Assembly: GCF_000969825.1 (NCBI RefSeq)
Contig: NZ_KQ033919.1
Coordinates: 1,020,873 to 1,084,872 of the forward strand
Source: Parabacteroides gordonii MS-1 = DSM 23371
GTDB taxonomy: Bacteria > Bacteroidota > Bacteroidia > Bacteroidales > Tannerellaceae
Length of the DNA: 64,000 nucleotides
Direction: 5' to 3'
The first letter of the stretch is position 1; every line of letters starts with the position of its first letter. A model generated the notes under the pieces. The model did no database searches. It saw only the letters and a list, made by a program, of their open reading frames with translations, and was not told where the DNA came from. This document shows positions 1-8,880 of this stretch, in pieces. The translations under genes were made by a program, and so were the position numbers.

Positions 1-486
1 CGTCTCTTCGATAGCAAAGGCATTGAAAACTACCTGATCGACATTGGTGGCGAAACGACAGCCAAAGGCGTCAACCCCAAAGGGGAATGCTGGCGTATAG
101 GCATTACCAAACCATCCGACGATCCTATGGGAACCAATCGGGAATTACAGGAGATCGTCCGCCTATGTGGTCGTCACGGCCTGGCCACTTCAGGCGATTA
201 CCGTAACTTCTACATCAAAGATGGCAAGAAATATGCCCACACCATCGATCCGCGTACCGGTTATCCAGCCGCCCAACCCATCCTCAGCGCTACCGTCATT
301 GCCCCCGACTGCATGACCGCCGATGCTTACGCTACCGCCTTTATGGCTATGGGTCGTGAGGAAGCCCGCAAAATCCAGCAGGAACATCCCGAACTGGAAT
401 ATCTCTTCATCTATGCGGATGAGAACGGGGATTACCGCACGGACTACTCCGACGGTTTCCGGCAGTATCTTGTTTCCACAGAATAA
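1..486 (+). CDS. apbE: FAD:protein FMN transferase (ApbE family), 3' part only
   Basis: The reading frame is open from the first base and ends with TAA at 484-486, so the N-terminal part lies outside the window. The visible 161 residues contain the ApbE hallmarks: an early LIDIGGE block, the SGDYRNF block, and HTIDPRTGYPA, which is the family's metal/FAD-binding H-x-DP-x-TG-x-P signature. The late TADAYATAFMAMG helix is also typical. ApbE enzymes attach FMN covalently to a threonine of extracytoplasmic flavoproteins such as NqrB/NqrC and RnfG. Whether this copy has a lipobox or signal peptide cannot be seen. The next gene starts about 100 bases downstream on the same strand. Confidence 0.9.
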   Translation, partial: RLFDSKGIENYLIDIGGETTAKGVNPKGECWRIGITKPSDDPMGTNRELQEIVRLCGRHGLATSGDYRNFYIKDGKKYAHTIDPRTGYPAAQPILSATVIAPDCMTADAYATAFMAMGREEARKIQQEHPELEYLFIYADENGDYRTDYSDGFRQYLVSTE

Positions 487-585
487 AAGACGAAGAAACA
501 ATCTTTTAAATCAAGGCTTTAGCATTCTTATTTATCAACTTATTCCTCTGTTCAATTGTTTTACAATAAACTAAAACATAAAGAT

Positions 586-1872
586 ATGGGGTTCAATATA
601 GCAAAAACAAATAAGAAACGGGTAGTCATCATAGGGGGTGGCTTCGGGGGGCTAAAGTTGGCCAATAAGCTGAGAGGAAGTAACTTTCAGGTTGTCCTGA
701 TCGATAAAAACAATTTCCACCAGTTCCCGCCTTTGTTGTATCAGGTAGCATCTTCCGGACTGGAACCGGGATCGATCATATTTCCTTTCCGTAAAATATT
801 CCAGAAACAAAAAGATTTCTATTTCCGGATGGCGGAAGTGAAAGCCGTTATCGCCGAACGTAACCTGATCGAGACTTCCATCGGCGAATTGACCTACGAT
901 TATCTGGTAATCGCCTCCGGAACCATCACCAACTTCTTTGGAAACAAAACCATTGAAGAAAAGGCATTGCCAATGAAGACTATCCAGGAAGCTCTCGAAC
1001 TCAGAAACACACTCCTTTCCAACTTCGAGAAAGCGACAATCTGCACCGATCCGGAAGAACGGCAGGCACTGATGAATGTCGTTATTGTAGGCGGTGGTGC
1101 AACAGGAGTTGAAGTATCCGGTGTTCTGGCCGAAATGAAAAAGTTCGTCATGCCGAAAGATTATCCGGATTTGAAGCCATCGGATATGAATATCTATCTG
1201 ATAGAAGGCTCCCCGAAATTGCTCGGAGTAATGTCACCCGAGGCTTCTGCCAACGCTGAAAAGTTCCTGAAAGAAATGGGGGTGAATATTATACTCAACA
1301 AGCGGGTTATAGATTACCAGGACGGAAAAGTCATATTGGACGATAACTCCACTATCACAACAAAAACACTCGTATGGGTCAGCGGTGTAACAGCCACCCA
1401 CTTCGACCATATCGATAAAGAACTATTGAACCGCGGCGGTCGGATCACCGTAAACGAGTTCAACCAGATGCAGGGAAAGACGAATGTATTCGCTATCGGT
1501 GATGTCTGTTTCCAGACAGAAGAAGAATATCCGAACGGCCATCCACAAGTTGCCCAGGTCGCTATCCAGCAAGGGAACCTCCTGGCTGAGAATCTCAAAC
1601 AACTGGAAGCCGGTAAAAAACTAAAGCCCTTCCATTACGTGAACCTCGGTACACTCGCAACCGTAGGACGTAACAAAGCCGTTGCCGACCTGAAAAAGTT
1701 AAAATTACAAGGGTTTATCGCCTGGATGGTATGGATGCTGGTACATCTTCGTTCCATCCTGGGAATCAAGAATAAACTGATGGTACTGATAGAATGGGTA
1801 TGGAGTTACTTCACTTACGATCAGTCCATCCGCCTGATAATTTATATCCCTAAAAGAAAAAAGGATGAGTAA
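586..1872 (+). CDS. ndh: Type II NADH dehydrogenase (NAD(P)/FAD oxidoreductase)
   Basis: The protein of 428 residues begins with a Rossmann FAD motif (VVIIGGGFGGLKLA, residues about 12-25). A second dinucleotide fold for NADH follows (VVIVGGGATGVEVSG, about 168-182), and a late VFAIGDVC FAD-contact motif completes the pattern. The C-terminus holds a hydrophobic/amphipathic stretch (FIAWMVWMLVHLRSILG) that in this family anchors the enzyme to the inner face of the membrane. Such single-subunit enzymes oxidise NADH and reduce menaquinone without proton pumping. ATG at 586 is chosen; the frame can be extended to a TTG at 556, but the extra residues are lysine/asparagine rich and precede the FAD motif by too much. 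A terminator hairpin follows directly. Confidence 0.92.
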   Translation: MGFNIAKTNKKRVVIIGGGFGGLKLANKLRGSNFQVVLIDKNNFHQFPPLLYQVASSGLEPGSIIFPFRKIFQKQKDFYFRMAEVKAVIAERNLIETSIGELTYDYLVIASGTITNFFGNKTIEEKALPMKTIQEALELRNTLLSNFEKATICTDPEERQALMNVVIVGGGATGVEVSGVLAEMKKFVMPKDYPDLKPSDMNIYLIEGSPKLLGVMSPEASANAEKFLKEMGVNIILNKRVIDYQDGKVILDDNSTITTKTLVWVSGVTATHFDHIDKELLNRGGRITVNEFNQMQGKTNVFAIGDVCFQTEEEYPNGHPQVAQVAIQQGNLLAENLKQLEAGKKLKPFHYVNLGTLATVGRNKAVADLKKLKLQGFIAWMVWMLVHLRSILGIKNKLMVLIEWVWSYFTYDQSIRLIIYIPKRKKDE

Positions 1873-1879
1873 AACACAA

Positions 1880-1908
1880 GAAGTCCCCGTGCCTGGCACG
1901 AGGACTTC
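1880..1908. terminator. Bidirectional terminator between convergent genes
   Basis: A near-perfect inverted repeat has arms 1880-1893 and 1895-1908 with one mismatch. It lies 7 bases after the ndh stop and 3 bases before the stop of the convergent receptor gene. It can fold in either transcript. Confidence 0.75.
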
Positions 1909-1911
1909 TTG

Positions 1912-3978
1912 TTATAAGCTATATGTCAATGTCAGCCACGTAACCCGTGCATCACGATTACGGATCTGTTCCATCTGCATTTTATCAGTATCGATAATAG
2001 TCGTCTCTTCCAGGCCGTCAAATATATTATTGATGCTTAAATTAGCACGTAACTTACGATTCATAAAATACTGGGAAAGCCCGGCATTCACACTGCTGTG
2101 GCTTTTCACTTTCCCCTGCGGTGTCAGCTGATCTGAAATATAGAAACCATCCAGCTGTAATTCCGTAGTAGAAGTGATATTGAAAGTTATGCTCCCCTTC
2201 AGGTCGGTACAAACCATCGATTTCTTCGCGTCATATCCTACCGTACGACCGTCGATCTCATCCCGATACACATTACCGGAAAAACCGATAGAAAGAAGAC
2301 GGATCAGATCCCAGTTCCCTGAAAGTTCGAAACCTAACGCCTCACTATGACCGACATTCGTCTTTTGCCAAATAGACTCGTCATTCACCACTTCCATTAT
2401 ACGGTTCGACTTATTACGATAATACACTGTCGGAGATAAACGGAAGCGATCAGCAGTCAGCAAATAAGACAATTCCAACGAATGGACGAACTCATCTTTC
2501 AGATCAGGATTCCCCTGCACCAGATGAGTAGGATCGCTGTACTGGATGAAAGGATTAAGGTCAGCCCCATAAGGACGGATCACCCGTTGCAGATAACTTA
2601 AAGACAGGTTACCGGTCTTTCCGGTCTGCAACGACAACTTCACACGGGGATATACATGGAAACGGGTAGTTTCCTCTTTCAACGTATTTGCTTTCAGTTC
2701 CTGTGAATTGACTTCCCCCTGTACACCTGCTTCGGCGGAGAAACGATGCCAACGTTTATCGACGGAAGCATACAATAAATGAGTATTACGGTTGAATGAA
2801 TAATCGTATGACTTATTGGCAACAGGCACCCAACTATCATCACTCATATTAATATCGTTCGTCTCCGTGTTATACTTTTCATCTTTGAATCGTCCGATAT
2901 AGCCGGCTTTAAAGTACCAGTCATCCGCAAATAACTTACTGAATGCGGCAGACAGGAAGTAATTATGCTTATCCTGGTTGATGAACATATTATCCTTTTT
3001 CAGAATTGTACCTGTTCCCGGCTTCTCATTCTCATAATAGTTATCCTCATCATATCCGAAATCGTTATAGTTGAATGTGATATTCAACTGATCCTGCGGA
3101 TTGGCAAAACGATGGTTCCAACGTGCCTCCAAAGCATAGGCATCCTGGCGCTGGTCATTATAACGATGACGTGTCATCTGGTTCTTTACGCTGCCATCCG
3201 GATTCAGAACCTTATTATTGATACCACCGTAACGGCTGTAATCCATCAGATGATACAGACCATATACTGTCAACAGGTCATTCGAAGTCAGGTCGTAGCC
3301 GACACTCAGGTCTGCCAGATGTACATCTGGGCGGGCGGTAGCATTATTATTCATAAGGGTTGTCCCTGTCTCCGTCTTTGTCGTTTTATCGAACGAACGC
3401 TTGCGGTATTCCTTCCGATAGTTATATTTCCCCACGATGTGGAACTTACCCGGATGCAGATTGACGATTGCTCCGGCATTATAGCGTTCCTGCAATCCGG
3501 CTCCCAACGTAACGGTCAGCGGCGAATCTTCCTTCGTATAGTTTGCCGACGCAAGATTCAACAACCCTGCATCCCCGTCAGGTACAAAGGATATATCTGG
3601 CAAAGCTGACATGGAAATCCGGTTAAAGAATAAAGCCGGCAATTGTATCAAAACATCCCCGCTGTATTCTTCCAGCAGTCCATACGGAATACCGTTGATA
3701 AGCATCCCGGCTTTACTGGAACCACGGTAGGTTACGCCTCCTTCGATATCCGTAACCAGCGAAGGCATCTGACGAAAAGCATCCGACACCGTATTGGTCA
3801 GGCTACTCAGATTGTTTTCAACCTGCAGGCGCTTGACTTCTCCTCCGCTAAGTCCGGCAAAACGTTTGCCTTGTATCTCTACATTCTGTAATGACAGGTT
3901 CATATCGACCGGTGTCTGTGCACCGACAGTATGACTTAATAATGCTATTGCGGGAAAGATGAGTAAATTTCTTTTCAT
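1912..3978 (-). CDS. TonB-dependent outer-membrane receptor
   Basis: The 688-residue protein has a cleavable signal peptide (cut near ...SHTVGAQ, residue about 21). A short plug domain follows (about 40-125, with a SDAFRQMPSLV block and an RGSSKAGMLINGIPYG block). The rest is an outer-membrane barrel of alternating aromatic strands that ends in WLTLTYSL. It lacks the N-terminal carboxypeptidase-regulatory-like domain of SusC proteins, so it belongs to the shorter Bacteroidetes TonB-receptor/OMP-barrel group. The substrate cannot be predicted: no SusD partner or metal/siderophore gene adjoins it. It is transcribed alone between two terminators. No TAnnTTTG element is evident upstream. Confidence 0.82.
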   Translation of the reverse strand: MKRNLLIFPAIALLSHTVGAQTPVDMNLSLQNVEIQGKRFAGLSGGEVKRLQVENNLSSLTNTVSDAFRQMPSLVTDIEGGVTYRGSSKAGMLINGIPYGLLEEYSGDVLIQLPALFFNRISMSALPDISFVPDGDAGLLNLASANYTKEDSPLTVTLGAGLQERYNAGAIVNLHPGKFHIVGKYNYRKEYRKRSFDKTTKTETGTTLMNNNATARPDVHLADLSVGYDLTSNDLLTVYGLYHLMDYSRYGGINNKVLNPDGSVKNQMTRHRYNDQRQDAYALEARWNHRFANPQDQLNITFNYNDFGYDEDNYYENEKPGTGTILKKDNMFINQDKHNYFLSAAFSKLFADDWYFKAGYIGRFKDEKYNTETNDINMSDDSWVPVANKSYDYSFNRNTHLLYASVDKRWHRFSAEAGVQGEVNSQELKANTLKEETTRFHVYPRVKLSLQTGKTGNLSLSYLQRVIRPYGADLNPFIQYSDPTHLVQGNPDLKDEFVHSLELSYLLTADRFRLSPTVYYRNKSNRIMEVVNDESIWQKTNVGHSEALGFELSGNWDLIRLLSIGFSGNVYRDEIDGRTVGYDAKKSMVCTDLKGSITFNITSTTELQLDGFYISDQLTPQGKVKSHSSVNAGLSQYFMNRKLRANLSINNIFDGLEETTIIDTDKMQMEQIRNRDARVTWLTLTYSL

Positions 3979-3999
3979 ATTGTTATACCGTATATAAAC

Positions 4000-4031
4000 A
4001 AAAAAAGTCTGTATGTTTAAGCATACAGACT
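4000..4031 (-). terminator. Intrinsic terminator of the small lipoprotein gene
   Basis: Ten-base perfect arms (4006-4015 and 4022-4031) close a 6-base loop. On the minus strand the stem is followed by a run of T, which appears as the A run at 4000-4006 on the plus strand. It lies 25 bases past the stop of the gene at 4057. Confidence 0.85.
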
Positions 4032-4056
4032 GTCCTTTTAACTGGATTACTGAATA

Positions 4057-4278
4057 TTATTCAGCAGGAGCAGCTTCTGTTTCAGTAGCAACAGCAGTTG
4101 AATCACCTTCAGCAGGAGCAACTTCTTCTGTTACAGTTTCTTCTTCTACAACTGCAGGAGTTTCTTCTACAGTAGTTTCAGTTTCAGCAACTTCAGCATT
4201 TGATTCTGCAGATTTGTTACCACATGATGTGAAAGAAACGGCTGCAACAATAGCAGCAAATGCAACTAACTTTTTCAT
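4057..4278 (-). CDS. Small acidic repeat-rich lipoprotein
   Basis: The protein has 73 residues. An N-terminal hydrophobic helix runs into a lipobox (FTSCG, Cys about 19), so it should be lipid-anchored. The mature part is almost only Ala, Glu, Thr and Val (TETTVEETPAVVEEE...), so it is low-complexity, strongly acidic and probably disordered. I recognise no family with a defined function; similar short Glu/Ala-rich lipoproteins are common in Bacteroidetes. A good -7 element, a palindrome upstream and a strong terminator downstream make it a well-insulated single gene, which argues that it is real and probably well expressed. Confidence 0.8.
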   Translation of the reverse strand: MKKLVAFAAIVAAVSFTSCGNKSAESNAEVAETETTVEETPAVVEEETVTEEVAPAEGDSTAVATETEAAPAE

Positions 4279-4328
4279 TTTGTCTTTAATTTAAACGGTC
4301 TATAATGTCTTCTTGTTGTAAAACGATG

Positions 4329-4365
4329 CAAATGTATGTATTAATTATATATGTTGTACAACATA
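4329..4365 (-). promoter_or_regulatory. Promoter -7 element with overlapping palindromic operator
   Basis: The minus strand carries TACATTTG at 4336-4329, a perfect TAnnTTTG, about 50 bases before the small lipoprotein start at 4278. A perfect 16 bp palindrome (core ATGTTGTACAACAT, 4350-4365) occupies the -33 region, where a bound protein would block the sigma factor. Confidence 0.6.
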
Positions 4366-4466
4366 AGACATTTTTTTTTCAACTATTTTTTGATAGAGGA
4401 GCAACTATCTGTGTATCAAGATAATTCTCATAGCTAGTTTATTCATATAGAACCTTAACCTAAATT

Positions 4467-5267
4467 CTATGGAATACTAAATGGCTCCACTGTATATAAG
4501 GCTATATTCATCGATTTGATTTGTGTTTTGATATTTGATGGAATATTATTGTCGGTCACAACTGTATGAATTTTGTTTACAGGAGCAATAAATACAAAGT
4601 TACGTTTATTGAATTTACTTGAGTCTAATACTGCAATGACCTCTTTTGACATAGAAAACATAGTCTGATTAATATTAGCTTCTTCAATATCATGTGTAGA
4701 TAACCCAAATTCAATGTTGAAACTATCCACACCTAGAAAAAGTTTGTCACAATAAAAAACTTTCAGGTTTGATTCTGCTAAAGGACCGACAGTAGAATGC
4801 GATACTTCGCGTAAATGACCTCCAAGCAAGATCACATTAAATCTTTTATACTTTAAAAGTTCAATTGCAGTATCAAGAGCATTCGTAATAACTGTCAAAT
4901 GTTTTAAATGATGAAGATTTTTTGCAATTTCAAAAGTTGTGGTTCCTGAATCAAGCAAAATAGTCTCGCCATCACGAATCAAAGAGGCTGCAAATTTTCC
5001 AATGGCCAACTTCTCTTTAAAATTATACAAGCCCTTTAATTTTAAGGATGTTTCATTATTTTTCCCATTGGTATTTGGTAACCGGATCGCACCGCCTCGA
5101 GTACGTAACAAAAGATTTCGTTCATGAAGAATATTCAAATCCTTTCGAATAGTCACTTCCGAAACATTAAATTTCTTACACATACTTTCGATAGAAATCT
5201 CTGGATTCTCATTCAAATCCTGTAAAATAGTAGCTCTACGCTCTTTTGCCGACCCTATTGATTTCAT
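4467..5267 (-). CDS. DeoR/AgaR-type transcriptional regulator
   Basis: The 266-residue protein has an N-terminal DeoR helix-turn-helix (about residues 10-65; SIESMCKKFNVSEVTIRKDLNIL). The C-terminal sugar-phosphate sensor domain contains GETILLDSGTTT, TVITNALD, LLGG and FLGVDSF blocks typical of the family. DeoR proteins usually repress a sugar catabolic operon until a phosphorylated intermediate binds. It is transcribed divergently from the isomerase/aldolase/kinase operon at 5537, as AgaR is next to aga genes in other bacteria, so that operon is the likely target. TTTCGAAA sites in the shared intergenic region are candidate operators and would allow autoregulation. Confidence 0.9.
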   Translation of the reverse strand: MKSIGSAKERRATILQDLNENPEISIESMCKKFNVSEVTIRKDLNILHERNLLLRTRGGAIRLPNTNGKNNETSLKLKGLYNFKEKLAIGKFAASLIRDGETILLDSGTTTFEIAKNLHHLKHLTVITNALDTAIELLKYKRFNVILLGGHLREVSHSTVGPLAESNLKVFYCDKLFLGVDSFNIEFGLSTHDIEEANINQTMFSMSKEVIAVLDSSKFNKRNFVFIAPVNKIHTVVTDNNIPSNIKTQIKSMNIALYTVEPFSIP

Positions 5268-5307
5268 TACTGTTACAATTTTTGTTGTTAGAAATAAGAA
5301 TTATTTG

Positions 5308-5315
5308 CAAAAATA
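5308..5315 (-). promoter_or_regulatory. -7 element of the DeoR-type regulator
   Basis: TATTTTTG reads on the minus strand, 40 bases before the regulator start at 5267. A TTTG at 5342-5339 could be the -33 element with a somewhat long spacer. Confidence 0.6.
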
Positions 5316-5353
5316 ATAATTTTATTGAGTAAAAAGAACAAATAGAATATTAA

Positions 5354-5371
5354 TTTCGAAACATTTCGAAA
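5354..5371. promoter_or_regulatory. Two TTTCGAAA palindromes, candidate operator
   Basis: The 8 bp palindrome TTTCGAAA occurs at 5354-5361 and 5364-5371, centre to centre 10 bp, one helical turn. It sits upstream of the regulator promoter. A third copy lies at 5453-5460. Confidence 0.5.
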
Positions 5372-5452
5372 TGTTTTTATTTCATCGCATAAAAACAGAC
5401 AACACACGCATTTACAGTATATTACAATATAATCCAAAGGGATTGTTTAATT

Positions 5453-5460
5453 TTTCGAAA
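5453..5460. promoter_or_regulatory. Third TTTCGAAA palindrome, candidate operator
   Basis: This is the same 8 bp palindrome as at 5354-5371, here about 43 bases upstream of the -7 element of the catabolic operon. Distribution on both sides of the divergent region fits control of both promoters by one repressor. Confidence 0.45.
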
Positions 5461-5503
5461 TAAAAAACAAATGTTTTGACTCTTTTTCTGTAAAGAAATG
5501 AAA

Positions 5504-5511
5504 TATTTTTG
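5504..5511 (+). promoter_or_regulatory. -7 element of the sugar catabolic operon
   Basis: TATTTTTG is a perfect match to TAnnTTTG, and TTTG at 5475-5478 may serve as -33 with a long spacer. The element overlaps an upstream in-frame ATG at 5498, so translation must begin downstream, at 5537. Confidence 0.65.
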
Positions 5512-5536
5512 CCCAAAAGAAAACAATAATAAAAAG

Positions 5537-6664
5537 ATGAAAGACAATCAATTTTTTACTTACAAAGAAATTATGCAACAACCAGAAATGTGGTTGAAAG
5601 TATATGAATTAGTATTGCAACAACGTGTGAGGATCGAGTCTTTTATTTCCCAATATACCGACCGGAACTACCAGATTATCTATACTGGTGCCGGAACATC
5701 AGCCTATATCGGGAATATCTTAGAGATAGTCTTGTCGGAAAGTAATTTTCGGGGAGCAAGATCAGTTTCGACCACAGATCTTATCACTAACCACCATGCT
5801 TACATCAATGAAAATCAACCGGTTTTATTGATTTCATTTGCCAGATCAGGAAATAGTCCGGAAAGTGCAGGAGCGATCAAAATTGTAAATACATACTGTA
5901 AACATACGGCACATATTTACATTACATGTAACAAAGAAGGGGAACTTGCAAAGAATGCAGACAAAGAGAATACTTTGCTCCTGTTGTTACCTCCCGAAAC
6001 AAACGATTTGGGCTTAGCGATGACCAGCAGCTTTTCAAGTATGCTCCTCACAGCCCTGCTAGTCGCAAATATACAACATGTAGATACCCAATTGCCCTAT
6101 ATCCAGTCACTGACCCTAAAAGCTCAAAAAATACTGTCCACTTATGCTCCGATTATCCGGGAAATCATGAAACGTGAATTTTCACGTGTAGTCTTCTTAG
6201 GATCAGGAGAGTTGAAAGGAATCGCAGAAGAATCACGACTGAAACTACAGGAATTAACCGATGGAAAAATTGTTTGCCAATTCGATTCTTTCCTTGGCTT
6301 CCGTCATGGACCAAAAGCTATTATTAACAAAGAAACGGTCCTGGTCTATCTATTTTCCGGAGATGAACATATCCGTCGGTATGAAACCGACCTTGTGAAA
6401 CAAATCAACACTAATAATAAAGTGACGGCACAGATTATAGTTTCGGAAACACCGGTAAAGACAACAGGTATAAAATCTGATCTCGAAGTGATTTTCGGTG
6501 AAGGCGATAGTCCATCCATATACGACTGTATTCCGTACGTTATCGTAGCACAACTGATGGGATTCTACAAATCGCTTGAAATCGGCCTCAACCCCGACAC
6601 TCCCTCTGTTTCCGGAAATATTTCAAGGATCGTGGAAGGAGTTATCTTGTATGACAACCTATAA
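5537..6664 (+). CDS. SIS-domain sugar isomerase/deaminase, AgaS-like
   Basis: The 375-residue protein has two SIS sugar-phosphate-binding domains. The first (about 30-190) has IYTGAGTSAYIGN and SFARSGNSPESAG; the second (about 200-350) has VFLGSGELKGIAEESRLKLQELTDG, followed by FRHGPKAII. This matches the AgaS/GlmS-isomerase-like family, in which AgaS converts galactosamine-6-phosphate to tagatose-6-phosphate with loss of ammonia. The first gene of the operon, it is followed 11 bases later by the GatZ-like gene. ATG 5537 is preferred to the in-frame ATG at 5498 because the latter overlaps the promoter. Ketose/aldose isomerase activity on another sugar phosphate remains possible. Confidence 0.85.
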   Translation: MKDNQFFTYKEIMQQPEMWLKVYELVLQQRVRIESFISQYTDRNYQIIYTGAGTSAYIGNILEIVLSESNFRGARSVSTTDLITNHHAYINENQPVLLISFARSGNSPESAGAIKIVNTYCKHTAHIYITCNKEGELAKNADKENTLLLLLPPETNDLGLAMTSSFSSMLLTALLVANIQHVDTQLPYIQSLTLKAQKILSTYAPIIREIMKREFSRVVFLGSGELKGIAEESRLKLQELTDGKIVCQFDSFLGFRHGPKAIINKETVLVYLFSGDEHIRRYETDLVKQINTNNKVTAQIIVSETPVKTTGIKSDLEVIFGEGDSPSIYDCIPYVIVAQLMGFYKSLEIGLNPDTPSVSGNISRIVEGVILYDNL

Positions 6665-6675
6665 TAAAAACTAAT

Positions 6676-7905
6676 ATGACAAAGACAGAACATTTATTAA
6701 ACCAGATTTCAAAACTCGAACAGCAGACAGGAGTTAAACGAACAATTTTCGCCGTATGCCCAAACTCAATAGCAGTTATTAAAGCTTCTTTTCGCTCGGC
6801 CAAACGAAATAATGCTCCAATCTATTTTGCTGCAACCCTAAATCAAGTAGATAGTGACGGAGGTTATACCGGTCTAACCCAAAAGCAATTTGTAAAACTT
6901 CTCGCACAGGAAGCCGCTGCTGTCGATTACGACGGTACCTATATTATAGCGATCGATCATGGAGGTCCATGGTTGAAGGATATCCAATCCAAAGAACACT
7001 GGAGTTTGGAAAAAGTGATGAATGGCGTTAAAAAATCGTTTGAAGATGCAATATTGGCCGGCTACGATCTGATCCATGTAGATCCTACCGTCGATATTTT
7101 TCTCCCGGACGGAGAAACGATCGATATAAAAGTAGTTGTCGAACGGACAGTGGAACTTATTGAGCATACGGAACGATTCCGACGTGCCCGATCTTTACCT
7201 GCAATATCGTACGAAGTAGGAACTGAAGAAGTACATGGAGGATTGGCAGACGAAGCAGTTTTCGATACTTTTCTTGAAAATCTGAAAGCAGGTCTGGACT
7301 CTTGTGGGCTTTCTGATGTATGGCCCTGTTTTATTGTCGGCAAAGTCGGTACAGATCTGCACACCACAACCTTTGACACGTCCGTAGCCCGTAAACTCAC
7401 AAAAAAAGTAAGACCGCTGGGTAGCTATATAAAGGGACATTATACTGATGGAGTTTCAAACCCGGAAGCATACCCATTAGCCGGGGTCGGAGCTGCAAAT
7501 GTCGGACCCGAATTTACAATCAGTGAATATGAAGGGTTAGCAGAGCTGGAACAAATAGAGAGAGCACGGGATAAGGAGGGACAGATCGCTCAATTATCCA
7601 ATATAACTTCAACACTCGAGCGTTTGGTTGGAGAATCCGGTCGTTGGCAAAAATGGCTTCAGCCCGAGGAAAAACTCTGCAGTTTTAAAGAGCTCCAAGC
7701 AGACCGCCGCGCGTGGATCATAAAAACCTGTTGTCGATATATCTGGCAACACCCTGAAGCCTTTATGGCCCGTCAAATTCTTTTCGATAACTTGACACGT
7801 CTTGGCATGGACCCACATACGACCCTCTCCTGCCGTATTGAACATGATATGGATAAATATTTTCAAGCTTTTAATCTGGTAAACCTAAATAACTCATTGT
7901 TATGA
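6676..7905 (+). CDS. Tagatose-bisphosphate aldolase non-catalytic subunit, GatZ/KbaZ-like
   Basis: The 409-residue protein is of full length for the GatZ/KbaZ family (TIM-barrel fold). It shows the family blocks AIDHGGPW, LIHVDPT, SYEVGTEEVHGG and FIVGKVGTDLHTTTFD. In E. coli this subunit has no aldolase activity of its own but stabilises and activates the class II aldolase GatY/KbaY, whose homologue lies two genes downstream (8881). Its stop codon overlaps the start of the kinase gene by ATGA, indicating translational coupling. The pair points to cleavage of a ketohexose 1,6-bisphosphate of the tagatose type into dihydroxyacetone phosphate and glyceraldehyde 3-phosphate. Confidence 0.9.
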   Translation: MTKTEHLLNQISKLEQQTGVKRTIFAVCPNSIAVIKASFRSAKRNNAPIYFAATLNQVDSDGGYTGLTQKQFVKLLAQEAAAVDYDGTYIIAIDHGGPWLKDIQSKEHWSLEKVMNGVKKSFEDAILAGYDLIHVDPTVDIFLPDGETIDIKVVVERTVELIEHTERFRRARSLPAISYEVGTEEVHGGLADEAVFDTFLENLKAGLDSCGLSDVWPCFIVGKVGTDLHTTTFDTSVARKLTKKVRPLGSYIKGHYTDGVSNPEAYPLAGVGAANVGPEFTISEYEGLAELEQIERARDKEGQIAQLSNITSTLERLVGESGRWQKWLQPEEKLCSFKELQADRRAWIIKTCCRYIWQHPEAFMARQILFDNLTRLGMDPHTTLSCRIEHDMDKYFQAFNLVNLNNSLL

Positions 7906-8858
7906 AAAAGTTTGATATAATAGCGATTGGTGAACTCAATGTTGATCTGATTCTGAATCATATCCAAAGCATGCCGGTTATTGGCAAAGAAATATTTGCA
8001 GACGATATGCTCCTTACGCTGGGCAGTTCCACTGCGATTTTTGCAGCCAATGCTGCTTCCCTAGGTATGAAAGTAGCTTTTGTGGGAATGATCGGGAAAG
8101 ATAACTTCGGCGAACTGGTAAAAACAAGCCTAGAAAAACGATCTGTCTCCACCCGTTATTTAATCGAAACAGACCAATACGCTACCGGAGCGACGATTGT
8201 CTTGGCGTACGCAGAAGACCGGGCCAATATTACCTATCAAGGTAGTATGGACACAATGGGATTCAATGATATTGATCCATCGGTTTTCGAAATCACGAAA
8301 CATATCCATATCTCATCGATATTTATTCAATCAGGGCTCAAACGCGATTTGCTTCGCATACTCAAGCTAGCTAAAGAGCGCGGCATAACTGTTTCACTCG
8401 ATACCCAATGGGACCCAATGGAAAAATGGGACCTTGATTACACTGAGATTTTGCCTTATGTCACACTTTTTATGCCAAATGAAACCGAATTGAAAGGTTT
8501 GGCTGGTACTTCAGACTTACATGAAGCAATCGAAAAGATCCGTCCATATATTGGAGAAGCCTGTATTGTAAAATGTGGTAGCCAAGGTTCCATTCTGTTC
8601 CAAAAAGATGGAACAACCCTAGAAGCATCTCCTTTCCTCAATACAGAAGTGATAGATACGATCGGTGCCGGCGACAGTTTCAATGCAGGCTTTGTTTACA
8701 GTTATGTAAAAGGATACTCTCTGGCAGAATGTCAGCGGCTGGGAAATCTGACTGGAGCGATCAATACAACCGCAGCCGGTGGCATTGGAGCCTTTACCGA
8801 TAAAAATGAGATCGAAAAAAGAGCTTTGGAAATCTTCGGTCAAACCATTCAGTTATAA
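7902..8858 (+). CDS. PfkB-family carbohydrate kinase
   Basis: The 318-residue ribokinase/PfkB-fold kinase starts with IAIGELNVDLIL. It ends with the C-terminal PfkB signature DTIGAGDSFNAGF, whose catalytic base is Asp258. The second signature region (about 35-60: TLGSSTAIFAANAASLG) is present. Given its place between the two aldolase subunits, the simplest role is phosphorylation of tagatose-6-phosphate (or fructose-6-phosphate) at C1 to make the aldolase substrate. Family members differ in sugar specificity and the sequence alone does not fix it. It is coupled to the GatZ-like gene by a 4-base ATGA overlap. Confidence 0.88.
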   Translation: MKKFDIIAIGELNVDLILNHIQSMPVIGKEIFADDMLLTLGSSTAIFAANAASLGMKVAFVGMIGKDNFGELVKTSLEKRSVSTRYLIETDQYATGATIVLAYAEDRANITYQGSMDTMGFNDIDPSVFEITKHIHISSIFIQSGLKRDLLRILKLAKERGITVSLDTQWDPMEKWDLDYTEILPYVTLFMPNETELKGLAGTSDLHEAIEKIRPYIGEACIVKCGSQGSILFQKDGTTLEASPFLNTEVIDTIGAGDSFNAGFVYSYVKGYSLAECQRLGNLTGAINTTAAGGIGAFTDKNEIEKRALEIFGQTIQL

Positions 8859-8880
8859 CTTTTATTTTCCACAAAGAAAC

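Noticed and set aside
4013-4294. 93-residue plus-strand frame over the small lipoprotein
   Set aside because: Ser/Val/Thr-rich shadow of the Ala/Glu-rich gene on the other strand, which has the lipobox, promoter and terminator.
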